NCBI RefSeq assembly: GCF_020991375.1 | Contig: NZ_JAJLQZ010000006.1 | Location: forward strand, 248,001 to 312,000 | DNA from: Glycomyces amatae | Lineage (GTDB): Bacteria; Actinomycetota; Actinomycetes; Mycobacteriales; Micromonosporaceae | DNA: 64,000 bases | Direction: 5' to 3' | Part shown: positions 25,916-33,835 of the stretch, piece after piece | Position numbering within the stretch: position 1 is the stretch's first letter | Layout of the letters: every line of letters starts with the position of its first letter | Notes under the pieces: model-generated | The model's database searches: none | The model's input: only the letters and a program-made list of their open reading frames with translations | Told to the model about the DNA's origin: nothing | Position numbers and translations under genes: made by a program

Positions 25916-27514
25916 CTACGTTTGCAACGGGGGGTCCCCCGGGTGCCCGATTTGCCCGGACCCTCCGGGGCTCGCCCAGATCCGTCCGATCCAGCCCGGG
26001 CTTAAGTAGTGCTTGCGCGACCGCTTCATCTGGTACATGGCCTGGTCGGCGGCCCACAGCGTCTGCGCCGGGTTGCCGCCCGCCGACAGCCGCGCCCAGC
26101 CGATCGACACGTCGACCGGCGTCCCGGGCACCGAGTACTCCCACTGCTCCGCCGCCACCGCCACCCGGATCCGGTCCGAGACCGCGTCCGCGTCGTACTC
26201 CGTCGCCCCCGGCAGCACCAGGATGAACTCGTCGCCGCCGGTGCGCGCCAGCAGGTCCCCCGAGCGCACCACGCTCGACAGCAGCGCGGCCACCCGCTGG
26301 AGGATCGCGTCCCCCGCCTGGTGGCCGTGCGTGTCGTTGACGGCCTTGAAGCCGTCCAGGTCGAGCACCGCGATCATCCCGTCGCCTTCCACATCGGATA
26401 GGAAGGCGTCGAGGCGGCGCCGGTTCGGCAGCCCCGTCAGGTCGTCGGTGTTCGCCCGGTCGGCCCAGCCGGCCGCCGCCCGGCGCAGCTGGTCGTGGTC
26501 CACCAGCGCGGCCGCCGACGCCAGGTAGATGGTGTGGAACTCGTTGATCTGCTTGTAGAGCGCGTACGTCGTCGCGTGCGCCGCCAGGATCGACGCCGCG
26601 TGGTCGCCCTTCGCGACCAGCGCCAGCGACTTGAGGTGCTGCGGCTCCATCACGCCGAGGGTCTCGTCGCCGATCTCGCGGGTCTCCAGCACCTCCAGGG
26701 CCTCCAGGCCGCGGGCCTGCGCGATGAGCCGCGAGGCGCGCGCCATGATCCGCAGGTCCTGCGCCTCCACCGACGAGGTCTCCTCCGGGAGCAGGTGCTC
26801 CACCGACCACCGCTCGCTGAACCCGAGCAGGCTCAGGCGCGCCAGCGCGTAGTGGACCCACTCGAGCTCGCGCGTGTCCAGGTCGTGCAGGTTCGGCTTG
26901 ACGCGGCGCAGCTCCTGGCGCAGCTGGCCGGTGCACGCCCGCGGGTCGCCGGTGTAGTAGCGCAGGAGCGCGTCCCGGACCCGGATCTCCACGCCCTCCA
27001 CTGAGGACCGGCTGACGCCGGCGCGCTCGGCGAGCGTGTGGCACTGGTCGAGCGACCCGGCCGCCTGCTGCTGGTAGCCGCAGTTGGAGAGGATCACGGC
27101 CAGGTCGTACCAGGCGTCGACGGCGGCCTGGCTCGCCTCGGTCATCGAGCGCAGCGCCCGCGACGAGAGCACCAGGCGCTGCGCGGTGAAGTCGAGGGAC
27201 TTGATGTGGTGGTGGTAGTACCAGGCGGCGAGCGCGTGGTACTTGCCGTCGAGGCGCGGGTCGCGGCAGCGGGCGACGGCGGTGCCGGCCTGGTCGATGG
27301 TGCCGGGGATCTTGTCGATGGCCCGCTGGCTGATCTGGCCCTCGAGGATGAACAGCCACGCCTGGGCCCGCTGGTGGGCGGTGTCGGAGTTGTAGGAGAT
27401 CCAGGTGGCCTCGCTGACGGCCTCGGCGACCTGGCCCGACCGCATGAGCGCGCGCAGGCGGAGGTACTGATCGGCATAATCACGCGCAGACGTGATCCCC
27501 CTCCGTGGCGTCAC
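25916..27514 (-). CDS. GGDEF-domain protein (diguanylate cyclase) with TPR-like sensor region
   Basis: The 532-residue protein starts at a GTG (27514) with AGGA nearby. Residues 1-340 are helical and TPR-like without membrane segments. Then comes a complete GGDEF domain: RANTDDLTGLPNRRRLDAFL, AVLDLDGFKAVNDTHGHQAG and LLARTGGDEFILVLPGA. The GGDEF active site is intact and an RSGD inhibitory (RxxD) site sits just before it, so product inhibition by cyclic di-GMP is expected. It is predicted to be cytosolic and to make c-di-GMP, which in streptomycetes controls development through BldD. There is no EAL domain. It is divergent from the zinc-ribbon protein gene. Confidence 0.92.
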   Translation of the reverse strand: MTPRRGITSARDYADQYLRLRALMRSGQVAEAVSEATWISYNSDTAHQRAQAWLFILEGQISQRAIDKIPGTIDQAGTAVARCRDPRLDGKYHALAAWYYHHHIKSLDFTAQRLVLSSRALRSMTEASQAAVDAWYDLAVILSNCGYQQQAAGSLDQCHTLAERAGVSRSSVEGVEIRVRDALLRYYTGDPRACTGQLRQELRRVKPNLHDLDTRELEWVHYALARLSLLGFSERWSVEHLLPEETSSVEAQDLRIMARASRLIAQARGLEALEVLETREIGDETLGVMEPQHLKSLALVAKGDHAASILAAHATTYALYKQINEFHTIYLASAAALVDHDQLRRAAAGWADRANTDDLTGLPNRRRLDAFLSDVEGDGMIAVLDLDGFKAVNDTHGHQAGDAILQRVAALLSSVVRSGDLLARTGGDEFILVLPGATEYDADAVSDRIRVAVAAEQWEYSVPGTPVDVSIGWARLSAGGNPAQTLWAADQAMYQMKRSRKHYLSPGWIGRIWASPGGSGQIGHPGDPPLQT

Positions 27515-27649
27515 GCGCTCTATCCTGCCACCGCCGCGGCGATATATCCAGTGGCGCAGGTCTCGGCCGTTTCGTCCGGTCCCGACCGATGGGCATGGGC
27601 CCGAAGCGTTCTCCCCCGCCGGGCGGCCGCTGGCCTTAGAGTGGGGGCA

Positions 27650-28612
27650 GTGCCCGAAATGGAAGGATGGTGCGCTTTGCTCCCCTCGTGTCCGTGCACC
27701 TCCTGCGGCACCCCGATGCGGGTGGCCCCCGGGGCCACCGTCCTGTGCTGCGACCACTGCGGGACCGAGCAGCACGGCCGCCCCGCCGCCCGGCGGATCC
27801 AAGACCCCGACTGGACCGCCCTGGCGCCCAAGGCGATGCTGCGGTACGCCGACGACACGCCCGCGCCGCTGGTCGCCCCCGAGGCGCTCGCGCCCTTCCA
27901 GGTCGGACGGGACGAGGCCCGCCGGCTCCTGCGGCGCTGGGCGCGGCGCCAGTGGCTCGCGCCGGCCGCGCTGCGGCGCATCGACGAGTCGGCGTCGTTC
28001 CGGGGCGCGTTCCTGCCGCACTGGGTGTGGCGGGCGCGCACGCGCTCGCGGTACCGGGCCGCGCGCGGGGAGCGCTACTGGAAGCAGGCCGGCGCCGAGG
28101 GCGGCCGGGTCCGGGCCGTGCGCTGGTCGGCGGCGTCGGGGACGGTCGAGCGCGGCTTCGACGCGGTCGCGGTCCCGGGGTCGGTGCGCCTGGACGGGCG
28201 GGCCCTCGCCGACCTCATGCGCGATTGGCGGCTCGGCGACGCGGTCCCGTTCGCGCCCGAGCAGCTCGAGGGGTACTGGGTGCAGCGCTACGACCTGGAG
28301 CCGGAGGTCGGCCTGGAGCTGGCGAAGGCCCGGATGGCCGCGGCGGTCGAGGCCGAGGTGCGCGCCCGGGTCGGCGGGGACGAGCAGCACGTGGCGGGCA
28401 TCGACACCGCGTACGCGGACCTGGCGTACCGGCTGGTGCTGCTGCCGGTGTGGCTGGCCTCCTACCCGCACCGGGGGCGGGCGCGGATGGTCGCGGTGCA
28501 CGGCAGGACCGGCCGGGTGGTCGGCGAGCGGCCCTGGAGCGCCGCGAAGCTCGCCGCGGCCTTCACGATCGCCGCGGCCGTGGCGGGCGTCGTACTGTAC
28601 TTCAGCGCCTGA
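27650..28612 (+). CDS. Zinc-ribbon membrane-anchored protein of unknown function
   Basis: The product is 320 residues from the GTG at 27650 (or 317 from an ATG at 27659). The N-terminus has a Cys cluster CPCTSCGTPM and LCCDHCGTEQ, which can form a four-Cys zinc ribbon. A soluble domain with several Trp/Arg-rich patches follows (HWVWRARTRSRYRAARGERY, WRLGDAVPFAPEQL). One transmembrane segment lies close to the C-terminus (AAAFTIAAAVAGVVLYFSA). The family resembles the many TFIIB-type zinc-ribbon proteins of unknown role in actinobacteria. It is divergent from the GGDEF gene. Confidence 0.75.
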   Translation: MPEMEGWCALLPSCPCTSCGTPMRVAPGATVLCCDHCGTEQHGRPAARRIQDPDWTALAPKAMLRYADDTPAPLVAPEALAPFQVGRDEARRLLRRWARRQWLAPAALRRIDESASFRGAFLPHWVWRARTRSRYRAARGERYWKQAGAEGGRVRAVRWSAASGTVERGFDAVAVPGSVRLDGRALADLMRDWRLGDAVPFAPEQLEGYWVQRYDLEPEVGLELAKARMAAAVEAEVRARVGGDEQHVAGIDTAYADLAYRLVLLPVWLASYPHRGRARMVAVHGRTGRVVGERPWSAAKLAAAFTIAAAVAGVVLYFSA

Positions 28613-28815
28613 GCTGAATCCTTCTCGCACCGCGGCGGCCGAGCCGTAGAGCGAGCGTTTACAAGCCGGACATGAACTATGGTCGTGTACGCGCAACCGC
28701 CGGAGCGAACCGCGCGTGTAGCCCTCGAACGGACCGGCCCCCGGCCGCGTCCCCTCCCACCCCACCGAACGCCGGCCGCGCGACGCCGGCGCGCCGCACC
28801 CCGCGAGGAGAGGCA

Positions 28816-29952
28816 ATGAGCGACCCCGTCAAACACGCTGCCAAGGCGTCGTCCCCCTGGTGGGCGAAGGCCATGGTCATCAGCGGATCGATGGTCATGG
28901 TGGTCGCCGGCGGCGGCGCGATCGCCGCCCAGGTCAGCCTCAACCTCGTCAACAACTCCGTGAACCAGGAGGACCTCCTCAGCGACCAGCGGATCGAGGT
29001 CGAAGAGGGCGCCGACATCGTCGGCCCCCTGAACTTCCTGGTCCTGGGCACCGACGAGCGCGTCGACGCCGGCGGCGAGGCCCGCACCGACGCCGACATC
29101 ATCGTCCACGTCAACGAGGACCTCACCCAGGTCTCCATGATCTCGCTGCCCCGCGACCTCCTCGTCGAGATCCCCTCCGGCGTCCCCGCCGACCAGACCA
29201 AGCTCACCGAGGCGTTCGCCTACTCCGAGGACTGGGGCGAGTCGTTCCAGAACACCGCCGAGACCATCACCCACCTCACCGGCGTCAAGTTCAACGGCGG
29301 CGCGATCGCGAACTTCGAGGGCTTCCTCGACATGGTCGGCGAACTCGGCACCATCGAGCTGTGCCCCTGGCACGACATCACCTCCATCCACACCGACAAG
29401 ACGTTCGAGGAGGGCTGCGCCGAGTACAACCAGGAGGACGCCCTCGACCTGGTCCGCCAGCGCTACGGCTGGGACTCCGACGAGGACTACGCCAACGGCA
29501 CCTGGGGCGACTTCGGCCGCCAGAAGATGCAGCAGCAGGCCATCAAGAAGATCCTCGAACGCGCCAAGGAGCAGGGCTACGCGACCGACCCCACCAAGGC
29601 CGTGAGCCTGCTCAGCAGCTTCGGCGACGCCCTCACCCTCGACATCGGCGGCTACGACCTCATCGACATGATCACGCAGATGCGCGACATCGACCCCAAC
29701 GAGATCCTCTCCATCGGCACCCCCTCCTCCGAGGGGAACGTCAACGGCACCTCGTACGTCCTCATCCACGAGGGCACCGAGGAGGAGGCCGCCTCCGAGG
29801 CCCTGTGGGAGGCGATCGGCGACGACACGCTCAACGAGTGGGCCTGCGAGTACCCCGAGTGGCTCAGCGGCGACTCCCGCCCCGACTGCACCACCGCCAG
29901 TGAGACCTCCTCGCCTAATCCCTCCGACGACGTGACCGAGGCCGCCGATTAG
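28816..29952 (+). CDS. LCP family cell-wall ligase, first of a tandem trio
   Basis: The 378-residue protein has a short cytoplasmic end, one membrane segment (about residues 16-40) and an extracellular LCP domain. Motifs are FLVLGTDERVDAGGEARTDA, with RTD in place of the usual RSD, MISLPRDLLVEIP, and QEDALDLVRQRYGWDSD followed by GRQKMQQQAIKKIL. Two Cys residues (ELCPWHDITS and EEGCAEYN) are shared with the next two genes and may form a disulphide. A GAGGAGAGG ribosome site precedes the ATG. It is the most diverged of the three and has a Cys-containing tail (ACEYPEWLSGDSRPDC). LCP enzymes attach glycopolymers to peptidoglycan; the polymer is unknown. Confidence 0.93.
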   Translation: MSDPVKHAAKASSPWWAKAMVISGSMVMVVAGGGAIAAQVSLNLVNNSVNQEDLLSDQRIEVEEGADIVGPLNFLVLGTDERVDAGGEARTDADIIVHVNEDLTQVSMISLPRDLLVEIPSGVPADQTKLTEAFAYSEDWGESFQNTAETITHLTGVKFNGGAIANFEGFLDMVGELGTIELCPWHDITSIHTDKTFEEGCAEYNQEDALDLVRQRYGWDSDEDYANGTWGDFGRQKMQQQAIKKILERAKEQGYATDPTKAVSLLSSFGDALTLDIGGYDLIDMITQMRDIDPNEILSIGTPSSEGNVNGTSYVLIHEGTEEEAASEALWEAIGDDTLNEWACEYPEWLSGDSRPDCTTASETSSPNPSDDVTEAAD

Positions 29953-30030
29953 GCTGTCTCCCATGCAACCGGGCCACGTTACCGAAGCGTTATACAGATG
30001 TGATGACGCTGACCCGACCTTTGGAGAGGC

Positions 30031-31140
30031 ATGGCTGGTAAGAGCGGCGCGCCCTGGTGGGCGCACCTGATGATGTACGCGGGCGGACTGACCCTGGTCG
30101 TCGCCGGCGGCGCGGCCGCGGTCGCCCAGATCGCGCTCAACACCGCGAACAACGCCATCGAACCAGAGGACATCCTCGGCGACAACCGGGCCGAGATGGA
30201 CGTGGAGAACATCGAGGGCCCCCTCAACATCCTCGTCCTCGGTGTCGACAAGCAGGGCGGCTCCACCCGCTCCGACACCATGATCATGGTCCACATCAAC
30301 GAGGACCTCACCGACGTGTCGATGGTCTCCCTCCCCCGCGACCTGTACGTCGAGATCCCCGACTGCGGCCCCGACTGGGGCAACAACACCTGCATGCAGA
30401 AGCTCAACCACGCCGCCTCCATCAGCGACGACTGGGACGTGACCCGAGCCAACGTCGTCGAGACCATCTACAACCTCACCGGCGTCGAGTTCCACATGGG
30501 CGCCACCGTCGACTTCGAGGGCTTCATGGACCTCGTCGACCTCGTCGGCTCCGTCGAGCTGTGCCCCTGGCACGAGATCACCTCGATCCACGGCGACAAC
30601 CGCGTCTTCCCCGAAGGCTGCAACGACTACAACAAGGAAGAGGCCCTCGACCTCATCCGCCAGCGCTACCCGTGGGACCACCCCGAGGACTACGAGAAGG
30701 GCCTGTGGGGCGACTACGGGCGCCAGGCCATGCAGCAGCAGGCCATCAAGGCCCTCATCACCGAGCTCAAGGCCGACGGCTACCACAAGGACCCCACCAA
30801 GCTCACCGAAGTCCTCACCGGCCTCGGCGACAAGCTCACCCTGGACCTCCCCGAAGGCCTCACGGTCACCGACCTCGCCGTCAACCTCCGCGACATCAAC
30901 CCCGGCGACATCACCTCCATCCGCGTCCCCGCCACCTCCCAGGAGACCGACGTCGGCTCCTCCGAGGTCATCGCCGAAGGCGAGCAGCAGATCGCCGCCG
31001 ACGCCCTGTGGGACGCCCTCCAGGACGACACGATGGACCAGTGGATCGCCCAGTACCCCGAATGGGTCAAGCAGACCGGCAGCACCGGCGCCGACACCGA
31101 GACCGCGCCGACCGAGACCGCCTCGGAGGCCACCGGCTGA
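30031..31140 (+). CDS. LCP family cell-wall ligase, second of a tandem trio
   Basis: The 369-residue protein has an N-terminal membrane segment (about residues 8-32) and a complete LCP domain. Visible motifs are ILVLGVDKQGGSTRSDTMIM with the pyrophosphate-contacting Arg and Asp, MVSLPRDLYVEIPDCGPDWG, VELCPWHEITSIHGDNRVFP, and KEEALDLIRQRYPWDHPEDY followed by GRQAMQQQAIKALI. The ribosome site is GGAGAGG. The first 90 nt or so are nearly identical to the next gene, and even the leader of about 60 nt upstream is recognisably homologous. That marks a recent duplication. A TATACA -10-like box lies at 29991-29996. Confidence 0.94.
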   Translation: MAGKSGAPWWAHLMMYAGGLTLVVAGGAAAVAQIALNTANNAIEPEDILGDNRAEMDVENIEGPLNILVLGVDKQGGSTRSDTMIMVHINEDLTDVSMVSLPRDLYVEIPDCGPDWGNNTCMQKLNHAASISDDWDVTRANVVETIYNLTGVEFHMGATVDFEGFMDLVDLVGSVELCPWHEITSIHGDNRVFPEGCNDYNKEEALDLIRQRYPWDHPEDYEKGLWGDYGRQAMQQQAIKALITELKADGYHKDPTKLTEVLTGLGDKLTLDLPEGLTVTDLAVNLRDINPGDITSIRVPATSQETDVGSSEVIAEGEQQIAADALWDALQDDTMDQWIAQYPEWVKQTGSTGADTETAPTETASEATG

Positions 31141-31228
31141 CCCGGACCGGCCTCACCAGCCGTGCAACCGGACGGCGTCACCGCAGCGTCATCGATGTGG
31201 AAGACGCCGACCCCGGATGCGGAGACCC

Positions 31229-32341
31229 ATGCCTGGCAAGAGCGGCGCGCCCTGGTGGGCGCACCTGATGACGTACGCGGGCGGACTGACCCTGGTCGTC
31301 GCCGGCGGCGCGGCCGCAGTGGCCCAGTACGCCGACCAGACCGCGAACAACGTGGTCCCCGAGGAGGAGATCCTCGGCGACGCGCAGGCCGAGGTCGACG
31401 CCGAGCGCATCGAGGGGCCCCTGAACATCCTCGTCCTCGGCGTCGACAAGCAGGGCGGCTCCACCCGCTCCGACACCATGATCATGGTCCACATCAACGA
31501 GGACCTCACCGAGACGACCATGGTGTCGCTGCCCCGCGACCTGTGGGTCGAGATCCCCGACTGCGGCCCCAACTGGGGCGACGGCCCCTGCGAGAACAAG
31601 ATCAACCACTCGGCGTCGATCTCGGACGACTGGGAGGTGACCCGCCCGAACGTGGTGCAGACGATCTACGACCTCACCGGCGTCCAGTTCCACCTCGGCG
31701 CGACCGTCGACTTCGAGGGCTTCCTGGACCTGGTGGACATGGTCGGCGAGATCGAGCTGTGCCCCTGGCACGAGATCACCTCGATCCACGGCGACCACCG
31801 CGTCTTCCCCGAAGGCTGCGCGTACTACGACAAGGACGAGGCCCTCGACCTCATCCGCCAGCGCAAGGGCTGGGGCTGGGACTCGGACTGGGCGGAGGGC
31901 CGCGGCGGCGACTACGGGCGCCAGGCCATGCAGCAGCAGGCCATCAAATCGCTCATCACCGAGCTCAAGGCCGACGGCTACCACAAGGACCCCGCGAAGC
32001 TCACCGAAGTCCTGGAGAGCTTCGGCGACTCGCTGACGATCGACAAGCCCGAGGAGTGGAGCATCACCGACCTCGCGGTGAACCTGCGCGACGTCTCCCC
32101 CGACGACATGGCGAGCATCCAGGTGCCGTCGACGCCCGACGTGACCTACATGGGCGGCGAGGAGGTCGACATCGTGATGACGCACGACGGCGAGGAGCGG
32201 ACCGCCGCCGACGCGCTGTGGGAGGCGCTCCGCAGCGACACCCTCGACCAGTGGATGACCCAGTACCCCGAATGGGTCAAGAGCGCCCCCGAGGCCGACA
32301 CGACCGGCGAACCCGACGACGGCGCCGAGAGCACCGACTGA
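31229..32341 (+). CDS. LCP family cell-wall ligase, third of a tandem trio
   Basis: The 370-residue protein starts at the ATG at 31229 by alignment with its paralogue (MPGKSGAPWWAHLM against MAGKSGAPWWAHLM) and with GGAG upstream; an ATG at 31217 is in frame. It has the same single membrane anchor and LCP motifs: GVDKQGGSTRSDTMIMVHIN, MVSLPRDLWVEIPDCGPNWG, KDEALDLIRQRKGWGWDSDW and GRQAMQQQAIKSLI. Both conserved Cys residues are kept. A strong terminator follows, so the three LCP genes may form one transcript. The duplication suggests dosage or diversification of ligase activity. Confidence 0.94.
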   Translation: MPGKSGAPWWAHLMTYAGGLTLVVAGGAAAVAQYADQTANNVVPEEEILGDAQAEVDAERIEGPLNILVLGVDKQGGSTRSDTMIMVHINEDLTETTMVSLPRDLWVEIPDCGPNWGDGPCENKINHSASISDDWEVTRPNVVQTIYDLTGVQFHLGATVDFEGFLDLVDMVGEIELCPWHEITSIHGDHRVFPEGCAYYDKDEALDLIRQRKGWGWDSDWAEGRGGDYGRQAMQQQAIKSLITELKADGYHKDPAKLTEVLESFGDSLTIDKPEEWSITDLAVNLRDVSPDDMASIQVPSTPDVTYMGGEEVDIVMTHDGEERTAADALWEALRSDTLDQWMTQYPEWVKSAPEADTTGEPDDGAESTD

Positions 32342-32354
32342 CCGAGAGAGCACG

Positions 32355-32384
32355 ACGGGGGCCGCCCAGTCGGGCGGCCCCCGT
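32355..32384 (+). terminator. Terminator after LCP trio, 13-bp stem
   Basis: ACGGGGGCCGCCC (32355-32367) pairs perfectly with GGGCGGCCCCCGT (32372-32384) around AGTC, followed by TCTCG. It starts 14 nt after the stop and also faces the convergent siderophore-interacting protein gene. Confidence 0.9.
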
Positions 32385-32408
32385 TCTCGCCCCGTTCTCG
32401 TCTGTGGG

Positions 32409-33254
32409 CTACCCGGCGGCCGCGGCCTCCTCCGCCTCGTCGACCTTGTTCCACTCGGGCTTGGAGGACTGCCAGCCGTCCTCGTTGTGGCCCAGGCGCC
32501 AGTAACCGGAGACCGACAGGCGCTCGCGCGGAACCTCGCGGTCGAAGCGCAGGTAGCGGCGGATCTCGCGGACGAACCCGGCCTCGCCGTGCACGAACGC
32601 CTGCACCGCGCCGCCCGGGAACTCGAAACCGCGCACGGCCGCGACCAGCCGCTCCCCCGCGCGGCCCTCGCCGCGGTGGAGCCAGGTGACGCGCACGTCC
32701 CCCGCGGACTTGAACTGCTGCTCCTCGTCGGGGCCCTCGACCTCCACGAACACGTGGGCGCGGGCGCCGGGCGCGAGGCGCTCCACGGCCGAGGCGATGG
32801 CCGGGAGGGCGCTCTCGTCGCCGGCGAGCAGGTGCCAGTCGGCGTCGGCGGCGGGAGCGTAGCCGCCGCCGGGACCGGCGAAGCGCAGCAGCGTCCCCGG
32901 CTTCGCGTTCGCGGCCCAGGGGCCGGCGACGCCCTCGTCGCCGTGGTAGACGAAGTCGATCCACAGCTCGCGGGCGGCCGGGTCCCAGCGCCGCACCGTG
33001 TAGGTGCGGGTGACGGGCCACTGCTCGCGGGGGAGCTCCTCGCGGATCCTGCCGAGGTCGAACGGCTCGGGGTAGGCGACGCCCTCGACGGGGAACTGGA
33101 GCTTCAGGTAGTGGTCGGCGAACTCCCCGCACTCGAAGTCCGCGAGGCCCTCGCCGCCGAGGACCACGCGGATCATGTGCGGCGTGACCTGCTCGGTCCG
33201 CAGCACTTCGGCGGTCGTGACCTTCGGGGTCCTGCGTCCTCGACGTTCAGCCAT
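32409..33254 (-). CDS. Siderophore-interacting flavoprotein (SIP/ViuB family)
   Basis: SIP proteins are cytosolic FAD enzymes that reduce ferric siderophores to release iron. The 281-residue protein shows the FAD-binding RTYTVRRWDP motif (RxYTxR), HYLKLQFP, WHLLAGDESALPAIASAVE in the NAD(P)H-binding domain and YLRFDREVPRERLSVSGYWR, typical of the ViuB C-terminus. The ATG at 33254 with GGAG upstream is preferred over a start ten codons earlier. An iron-box-like palindrome lies 83 nt upstream, so derepression under iron limitation is expected. No siderophore synthesis or uptake gene is nearby. Confidence 0.93.
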   Translation of the reverse strand: MAERRGRRTPKVTTAEVLRTEQVTPHMIRVVLGGEGLADFECGEFADHYLKLQFPVEGVAYPEPFDLGRIREELPREQWPVTRTYTVRRWDPAARELWIDFVYHGDEGVAGPWAANAKPGTLLRFAGPGGGYAPAADADWHLLAGDESALPAIASAVERLAPGARAHVFVEVEGPDEEQQFKSAGDVRVTWLHRGEGRAGERLVAAVRGFEFPGGAVQAFVHGEAGFVREIRRYLRFDREVPRERLSVSGYWRLGHNEDGWQSSKPEWNKVDEAEEAAAAG

Positions 33255-33336
33255 CTGGGCTCCTCGGATTCGCGGCTCGCGCATCTGCCGGGCGAGGCCT
33301 GCGAGCCGTCGATCGGCCCCGCCACGGGAAGAGAGC

Positions 33337-33350
33337 TTAGGTTTCCCTAA
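33337..33350 (-). promoter_or_regulatory. Iron box (DtxR/IdeR-type operator)
   Basis: TTAGGTTTCCCTAA has perfect TTAGG/CCTAA arms and matches 12 of 19 positions of the IdeR consensus as I recall it (TTAGGTTAGGCTAACCTAA). It sits 83 nt upstream of the siderophore-interacting protein start, the expected place for an iron-dependent repressor. Confidence 0.75.
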
Positions 33351-33471
33351 CTATCACATCCTCAGTTCTAGCGCGTTTCCTGGGACGCCGCCCGGTCCGC
33401 GGTCGCCACACCCGGCGCGCAGGCCCTCGGGGTACCCGGAAACCGGGGCGGACCCACCGCGGCACCGAAAG

Positions 33472-33526
33472 TTATCCACACCCCCGCCACCAGCTAAAAC
33501 ACCACTAGTGCCCAAAGTTATCCACA
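33472..33526 (+). promoter_or_regulatory. Pair of perfect DnaA boxes beside repeat copy 1
   Basis: TTATCCACA occurs at 33472-33480 and 33518-33526, both on the plus strand, 46 nt apart. Nine of nine bases match the DnaA box consensus. The same 9-mer pair occurs beside the other repeat copy. Binding is not shown. Confidence 0.6.
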
Positions 33527-33560
33527 GGCGGAACATTCGCCCTTGGCATCCGTTACCGGA

Positions 33561-33800
33561 CATGTGATGGTTGATGGAAAAAAGAGGTCGGTTCCGCCGG
33601 TGGTGCAGGTGGAAGTGCGGGTCGGCCTACCGGTGCCTGTGGGACCGGCGGCAGTAGTGGGAATCCCGGGAGCCGCCCCCGAAGACCGCGCGCGGGTGCA
33701 TCCGCGCGCGGCTCCTGCAAGCACCACATGCCTCGCGAGGCAGATCGCGGGCGCACCGGCAACCAGCCGGTGCGCCCGCACCACACACACACCAACCGGC
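33561..33800 (-). repeat. Structured dispersed repeat, copy 1 (inverted relative to copy 2)
   Basis: These 240 bp match 50949-51186 in reverse complement with 10 substitutions and one 2-nt indel by my hand alignment. On the minus strand it holds, in order, a perfect 14-bp hairpin (33747-33779), a GCCTCGCGAGGC palindrome, a CCGCGCGCGG hairpin (33686-33711), a long-range CCGCCGGT/ACCGGCGG pairing and a T-tract (complement of AAAAAA near 33579). It lies between the siderophore-interacting protein and FtsX genes. It could encode a structured RNA read leftward; no known family is recognised. Confidence 0.85.
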
Positions 33801-33835
33801 CCCGCCCGACTCCATGGAGCAGGGCCCGCCGGGGC

